Source of the DNA: JAIPDZ01 sp034522175
Lineage (GTDB): Bacteria > Desulfobacterota > DSM-4660 > Desulfatiglandales > Desulfatiglandaceae
Direction of reading: 5' to 3'
Length of the DNA: 64,000 nucleotides
Assembly (NCBI GenBank): GCA_034522175.1
Contig: JAXHLQ010000001.1
Location: 3,472,001 to 3,536,000, forward strand
Positions 59,594 through 64,000 of this stretch are shown in pieces (within the stretch, counting starts at the first letter, position 1; each line of letters begins with the position of its first letter). The translations under genes were made by a program, and so were the position numbers. The notes under the pieces were generated by a model that did no database searches, was not told where the DNA came from, and worked only from the letters and a program-made list of their open reading frames with translations.

Positions 59594-60917
59594 TCACTTT
59601 ACCAGGGTGTTGGCCAGCCAGGTGATGGTCCCAGGCCACAGGATACATATCAACAGACCCAGCTCCATGAGCCGCCAGAAGGGGAAGGCGCCCCAGTAGA
59701 TATCCGAGGTGGTTACTTCGGGAGGGGCCACCCCTTTCAGATAGAACAGGGCATAGCCGAAAGGCGGTGTCAGAAAGGAGTCCCTGGAGCATGACCGCCA
59801 TGATGACCACAAACCAGAGTTTATCAAATCCCAGATCCGCTGCAATGGGGAGGAACAACGGGAAGCAGATCATGATGATGCCGATCCAGTCGATGAACAT
59901 CCCCAACAAAAAGAGGATGATCATCATCACGATGAAGGTCCCCCATTTCCCGAATTCCAGTCCATAAATATAGCCCTTGACCACTTCGCCGCCGCCTGAA
60001 CCCATGAAGACGCTGGCAAAGCAGGCCGCACCCACCAGGATGATGATCACCATGGAGGTGGTGCGGGCGGTGTTGACCACGGCGGAATAGAGGCCGCTCC
60101 AGGTAAATTTGCCGTAGGCCACTGTCATGCAAAAGGCGATGGCCGCCCCCACGCCCGCTGCCTCGGTGGGCGTGGCAATGCCGGCAAAGATGGAGCCCAG
60201 GACCCCGGCAATGAGGATCATGGGAGGGACCAGCGATTTAAGGGTCATGAGGAACAGCTGCTTTCCTGAAACCGCCTGCCGCTCTTCCTTGGTGAGGGCC
60301 GGGCCGTCTTGGGGTTTGAAAAGGCATCGAATCAGGATATAGGTGATATAAAGGCCCGCCAGGATAAGTCCCGGGACCACGGCCCCGGCAAAAAGCTTGC
60401 CCACGGACAGGGTGGCCTGGTCGGCCATGACCACCAGCATAATGCTGGGGGGGATCAGGATGCCCAGGGTGCCCCCGGCACACACGGCCCCCGAGGCCAG
60501 CCGTCGATTATAGCCGTATTTGAGCATCACCGGCATACCGAGGAGCCCCATGGTGACCACGGAGGCCCCGATAATCCCGGTACAGGCCCCGAACAGGGTG
60601 GAGACCACCACTACGGCAATGGCAATCCCTCCCCTGACCGGGCCGAACAGGTATCGCATGGTGTCGAAAAGGCTTTCCGCCACCCCGGATTGATCCAGCA
60701 ACTGGGCCATGAAAATGAACAGGGGGATGGCCACCAGGATGTAGTTGTCCATGGTGCCGAATGCCCGGCTCAGGAACATGTAAAAACTGCTTGGCCCCCA
60801 TCCGATATACCCGAATATGGCGGCCAGTCCGCCCAGTACAAAGGCCAGGGGTTGTCCCATAAACAGTCCGATCAACAGGCCGATGAACATTCCCCAGGTG
60901 ATGAATTCAGGACTCAT
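59594..60917 (-). CDS. dctM: TRAP transporter large membrane subunit DctM (frame break)
   Basis: About 441 residues and twelve to thirteen membrane helices that form the transport path of a tripartite ATP-independent transporter. Family landmarks are GACTGIIGASVVTMG, AGGTLGILIPPSIMLVV, GIATPTEAAGVGA and FIDWIGIIMICFPLFLPIA. Near 59783-59785 the frame breaks. Dropping one base gives AVMLQDSFLTPPFGYALFYL, the conserved PPFG segment, and the natural end ANTLVK at 59594. The ATG at 60917 overlaps the DctQ stop (ATGA). Confidence 0.88.
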
Positions 60918-61423
60918 ATCTCTTTCCCCTTGACGGTCTGAAGGATGGCTCGAATGTAAACGGCGATTCCCTGAATCAGCAGCAGTCCGAATGCGACCGG
61001 GATGACCGTCTTGATTTCGGGCACCACCGGCATGGCTGCGGAACCGCTGGTCTCTCCCATGGCCCAGGAGGTCTTGGCGAACAGGATCCCCTGATGGAAC
61101 ATGATAAAGCAGAAAGGAAAGAATAGGCAGGTGTAGGTAATGATATCCAGGGCCCCTCTTATTCTGGATGAGAACTTCTGATAGAAGATGTCGATGCTCA
61201 CATGGCCCTTGTGCAGAAGCGTGTAGGCGGCCACCAGCATGAAATGGGGTCCATACAGGTAGTTGGTCACTTCCGGCGCCCATATGTGGGCAGAGCCCAG
61301 AACTCGTCTGGAGATCACCTCATACACCACAACGATGGTCAGGGGAATAATCAGCCACATGAAGATGCGGCCCGACCACTCACTGATGCTGTCCAGAAAT
61401 TTTAAAAATGTCTTGAGCTGCAT
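60914..61423 (-). CDS. dctQ: TRAP transporter small membrane subunit DctQ
   Basis: 169 residues with four membrane helices, the usual DctQ size. WLIIPLTIVVVYEVISRRVLGS and YLYGPHFMLVAAYTLLHKGH match the family pattern (mid-chain aromatic and a histidine before the VxIDI segment, here VSIDIFYQKF). It pairs with DctM and the binding protein. The stop overlaps the DctM start by four bases. Confidence 0.88.
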   Translation of the reverse strand: MQLKTFLKFLDSISEWSGRIFMWLIIPLTIVVVYEVISRRVLGSAHIWAPEVTNYLYGPHFMLVAAYTLLHKGHVSIDIFYQKFSSRIRGALDIITYTCLFFPFCFIMFHQGILFAKTSWAMGETSGSAAMPVVPEIKTVIPVAFGLLLIQGIAVYIRAILQTVKGKEI

Positions 61424-61557
61424 GCCATGCCCTTTCTTTTCGGGGCGTTATGCGGCGGAGCCGCATAACCCTCCTCCCGTGAAAGCCTTTTAAAACCCTT
61501 TAAAGGCGTAAAGAAACCCCCGGGACATTCTCCGGAGGTCTCTTTTCGGTCGTGGTG

Positions 61558-62676
61558 TTAATAGCCCATCTTCTTGAGTTCTGCCAAGACCTTATCCACG
61601 TAAACGGGGGTCCGTCCCTGACCAAAATCCCCGCTGATCTTACGCCAGTCTCTGTATTCATCCAGATATTCCATCTGGGATTTGAGCATGCGGGCGTAGA
61701 ACTTGGATTCCTTGGCCTTCAGGAGGCAGTACTGACCGGCCAGTTTTTCCAATTTTTCCAGCTCTTCCGGAGGCAGGGGGACGATTTCTGTGCCTGCCTC
61801 CACAAATTTATCAATGGCCCTTCCGGAATCCCCTTCCCAGAAGGCCATGCCCTTGATGGCGGCCGCCTGGGCGCCGCGCTCCAAAATGGCCTTGTAGGTC
61901 TTGGGAAGCTTGTTCCAGGCCTTCAGATTGACCATCACGCCCACCTGTGACGAAGGCTGGAACCAGGCGGGCACGCTCCAGTACTTGGTAATCTCGGCAA
62001 AGCCCATTTCCCAGTCAATGCCGGGGCTGCTGAATTCGGCCCCGTCCAGGGTCCCTCTTTCCACCGCGAGGTAGATCTCGCCGCCCGGGATCTTGACCGG
62101 TGAGGCGCCGAGCTGTTGTAAGATCCAGATGGTGGCGCGGGAAGGCGTTCTCACCTTAAACCCTTCATAATCCTTGATGGATTTGATGGGGCCGTATTTT
62201 TCCGTGGACCGGAATCCCGATTCCATGGGGGTGGCGCCCACTGAGAAATAGGTCATACCGTATTTCCCGTACAGTTCCTGCATCAGCTCCAGTCCGCCGA
62301 ATTCGTACATCCAGGTGATATAGTCCACATTGGTAAACCCGAAGGGGAAAGACCCCAGGAAATCAAAGGCAGGATCTTTACTCGCCCAGTAGCTGGGCCA
62401 GTCGCCGACGGCCTCCACCACGCCCTTGCTGCAGGCATCAAAATATTCAAAGGCGCCCATGAGTGACCCTGACGGGAACCATTTGATCTGAAAGTCTCCG
62501 CCCGTCATCTCTTTTACATAATCGATGAGAAGCAATTCACCTCGATTGAGGTTGATTGCAGGGGTCCAGGTGCTCCCCATTTTCCAATTGACCTTTTCAC
62601 CTGCCACCGCACTGGTGCCGAAGGTGAAAACCGTTGCAATAACCGCCAAAAATAGTAACCATTTGATTTTTCTCAT
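61558..62676 (-). CDS. dctP: TRAP transporter periplasmic substrate-binding protein DctP
   Basis: 372 residues. A signal peptide (WLLFLAVIATVFTFGTSAVA) precedes the mature start near EKVNWKMGSTW. The conserved TRAP solute-binding landmarks follow: the PSGSLMGAFEYFDACSKGVVE lobe, and the arginine-containing FKVRTPSRATIWILQQLGAS, which normally holds the carboxylate of the ligand. The ligand is therefore probably an organic acid; its size and ring character are unknown. ATG at 62676 has GGAGGGAAAA upstream, and an upstream in-frame start at 62733 lacks one. It precedes DctQ. Confidence 0.9.
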   Translation of the reverse strand: MRKIKWLLFLAVIATVFTFGTSAVAGEKVNWKMGSTWTPAINLNRGELLLIDYVKEMTGGDFQIKWFPSGSLMGAFEYFDACSKGVVEAVGDWPSYWASKDPAFDFLGSFPFGFTNVDYITWMYEFGGLELMQELYGKYGMTYFSVGATPMESGFRSTEKYGPIKSIKDYEGFKVRTPSRATIWILQQLGASPVKIPGGEIYLAVERGTLDGAEFSSPGIDWEMGFAEITKYWSVPAWFQPSSQVGVMVNLKAWNKLPKTYKAILERGAQAAAIKGMAFWEGDSGRAIDKFVEAGTEIVPLPPEELEKLEKLAGQYCLLKAKESKFYARMLKSQMEYLDEYRDWRKISGDFGQGRTPVYVDKVLAELKKMGY

Positions 62677-63016
62677 TTTTCCCTCCACATAAATCCGTTT
62701 CTTATTTCTGGTCCATATAGACAACCGTTTCATCCGCTATCCTTAATTTTTCGGATCACCCCCTTTCCCATCTATCTTCTGTAATGGTTGGTTGTTTGGG
62801 ATTATGGTAATGGGTCATGCTCGATCCCCGAGCATGGATCAGAGACGACAGGTTGTCGGACGAGAGATAAGAATGCCGAACATCAGGTTCAAAGATATGA
62901 AGGTCCATACAGATACCGGCGTTCAAAAATGTCTGAGTTTCTACACGCTGAAAACATATTAGATAGCACACCTGCGGTGGTGATGTCATCCCTTAAATAC
63001 AAAAAGTTTCCCCTCG
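62677..63016. other. intergenic region, nothing recognised
   Basis: 340 bp between the LarA-like gene and dctP, AT-rich and probably holding the dctP promoter. An imperfect palindrome (GCTCGATCCCCGAGCATGG near 62819) is visible. No gene was recognised. Confidence 0.4.
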
Positions 63017-64000
63017 TCATTTGTCGTCATTCCCCTTTATTTGGCCCACTACGTAAGGACCGTCGGGAACCACCACCCCATTTTCATGGGTCTTGAGAAG
63101 CTTGTCCGCCGTTTCCTGGAGATTATCGACCTTCTTGATGCCCATGTTTTCGAGGTCGCCCGCTGAAAGCCCCGGAGAGTAGACATAAATCTGTCCGGCG
63201 TGATCGAGTGCCTGATAGATGTTCTGCGCACACCACTGGTCGATGATAAAGTCCTGGGGATCACAATAATTTTCAAAAAAGGCCCGGGGGCCGGGGACGG
63301 TTCTGAGGATGTCACAGAATTCGGGGTTTCCAATCCCTTCACTGCACTCACATGCCACCAGAATGGTGCCGCCCGGCTTGAGAATGTCCCGGGCACCGAT
63401 GAGCGCCTTGCTGATCTGGTAGAAGGTGGCGTCCAGCGGGTAGCCCCCGCCTGACGTGATGACCAAATCCGGCCTGTCCCTCAGGTTCACCACGGAATGA
63501 TGCCTGACCAGCTCACAGCCCGCCAGGTGGGCACGGTCATAGTGTCCGGCGAAAACGCCGCCGATCTCCCGGGCCCGGTTGATGACCACGTTCAAAATGA
63601 AATCCGCGCCCACAAGGTCGGTCACGCGAATGACATATTCGTGAAAGGGATTACCGTCCAGGACACAGTTGGTCACCCGGGGGTGATCGATCATCTTGAA
63701 GGAATGCATGAATTTCATGGTTTCAAAGCTGGAAATCCCCGGAAGGATGGCCTTGCCCCCGCCCGAATAGCCCGCATAAAAATGGGGCTCGATCAAGCCG
63801 GTAAGGATCTTGAAATCGGCGTTGAGGTAATGGGTGTTCACCTCGATGGGGGCGTCGTCGATTTCATCCACCTTGCGGTAATTTTCAGGGTCCCGGCAGT
63901 AATGATTGACGATGGTATAGCGATCTGCAATGTCTCTGCCCACGAGGGCTATCAGTTCTTCTCCGAGGTTGGGACGGTGCATGCCCGTGGCGATCAACAG
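63017..64000 (-). CDS. larA: LarA-family (nickel pincer) lactate racemase homologue, N-terminus beyond window
   Basis: At least 327 residues, open at the right edge. GMHRPNLGEELIALVG, the active-site stretch LTGLIEPHFYAGYSGGGKAI (with the histidine and lysine conserved in LarA), and HPRVTNCVLDGNPFHEYV identify the lactate racemase/DUF2088 family. LarA interconverts L- and D-lactate through a nickel pincer nucleotide, and homologues racemise or epimerise other 2-hydroxyacids. It would fit the two GlcD-type dehydrogenases in this window. No larB/C/E cofactor genes are visible. It precedes the TRAP transporter on the same strand. Confidence 0.86.
   Translation of the reverse strand: MLIATGMHRPNLGEELIALVGRDIADRYTIVNHYCRDPENYRKVDEIDDAPIEVNTHYLNADFKILTGLIEPHFYAGYSGGGKAILPGISSFETMKFMHSFKMIDHPRVTNCVLDGNPFHEYVIRVTDLVGADFILNVVINRAREIGGVFAGHYDRAHLAGCELVRHHSVVNLRDRPDLVITSGGGYPLDATFYQISKALIGARDILKPGGTILVACECSEGIGNPEFCDILRTVPGPRAFFENYCDPQDFIIDQWCAQNIYQALDHAGQIYVYSPGLSAGDLENMGIKKVDNLQETADKLLKTHENGVVVPDGPYVVGQIKGNDDK

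Noticed and set aside
57933..61283. Single open frame of 1116 codons joining TRAP DctM and acyl-CoA synthetase.
   Set aside because: The join exists only because of a one-base break in dctM. A normal DctM terminus, a Shine-Dalgarno and an ATG for the synthetase lie between them.
1..64000. CRISPR arrays, tRNA and rRNA genes.
   Set aside because: No regularly spaced repeats and no cloverleaf or rRNA-like sequences were noticed by eye; a tool scan was not possible.

Overview
The window looks like a piece of an anaerobic Desulfobacterota (former Deltaproteobacteria) genome, probably a sulfate reducer or syntroph. This is inferred from gene content: giant HdrA-type flavoproteins with selenocysteine, an Flx-like NAD(P)H module, an MvhD-type selenoprotein, MetF, several GlcD/GlcF (HdrD-like) pairs, an 11-haem cytochrome fused to a quinone-type membrane domain, 2-hydroxyacyl-CoA dehydratase subunits, a TRAP transporter and a LarA homologue. 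No rRNA, tRNA, CRISPR array, insertion sequence or prophage was recognised.

Layout. 1-4.2 kb (minus strand): a receiver-like protein, metF and a selenocysteine-containing HdrA fusion that runs off the left edge. 4.5-12.4 kb: a sigma54 activator, an EamA transporter, a membrane protein, UDP-xylose synthase-like and UDP-glucose dehydrogenase genes, a zinc alcohol dehydrogenase and a class I aldolase. 12.6-16.6 kb: a PaaK-like CoA ligase and two HgdA/B-BcrB/C-like subunits. 16.8-25.6 kb: a DUF1285-like protein, PpiD, HpnG and squalene-hopene cyclase, and a second-type DnaE polymerase. 26.3-34.9 kb: an enoyl-CoA hydratase remnant and an electron-transfer operon (HdrA fusion with Sec, MvhD with Sec, and FlxC-, FlxB- and FlxA-like subunits). 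Divergent from it at 35.2-38.7 kb are a histidine kinase with a dehydrogenase-like N-terminal domain, an NtrC-type regulator and an archaemetzincin. 38.7-40.7 kb: two unusual lipoyl-domain proteins with duplicated cysteine modules. 41.3-42.6 kb: a phosphofructokinase. 42.7-52.8 kb (minus): multihaem cytochrome c/b protein, GlcD, GlcF, GcvH-like, GlcF, GlcD, GlcF and an MFS transporter, read as a 2-hydroxyacid oxidation operon. 53-57.9 kb: SDR, MtaA-type methyltransferase with a DUF362 ferredoxin protein, a small membrane protein and UspA. 57.9-64 kb (minus): LarA, then TRAP DctP-DctQ-DctM and an acyl-CoA synthetase.

Themes. Most of the window serves flavin and iron-sulfur electron transfer. 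The Flx/MvhD/HdrA operon could couple NAD(P)H to ferredoxin and a disulfide-type acceptor. The GlcD/GlcF cluster could send 2-hydroxyacid electrons to the membrane cytochrome, with LarA and the TRAP/ligase genes feeding in substrates. Three genes have an in-frame UGA exactly where the family has a conserved cysteine, so selenocysteine is the best reading.

Quality caveat. Thirteen genes carry frame disruptions (fourteen events), most at short G/C or T runs and often as one missing base, and one of them also lacks an internal segment. This pattern points to sequencing or assembly error more than to decay. Those genes are annotated over their full inferred extent, with the break position stated.
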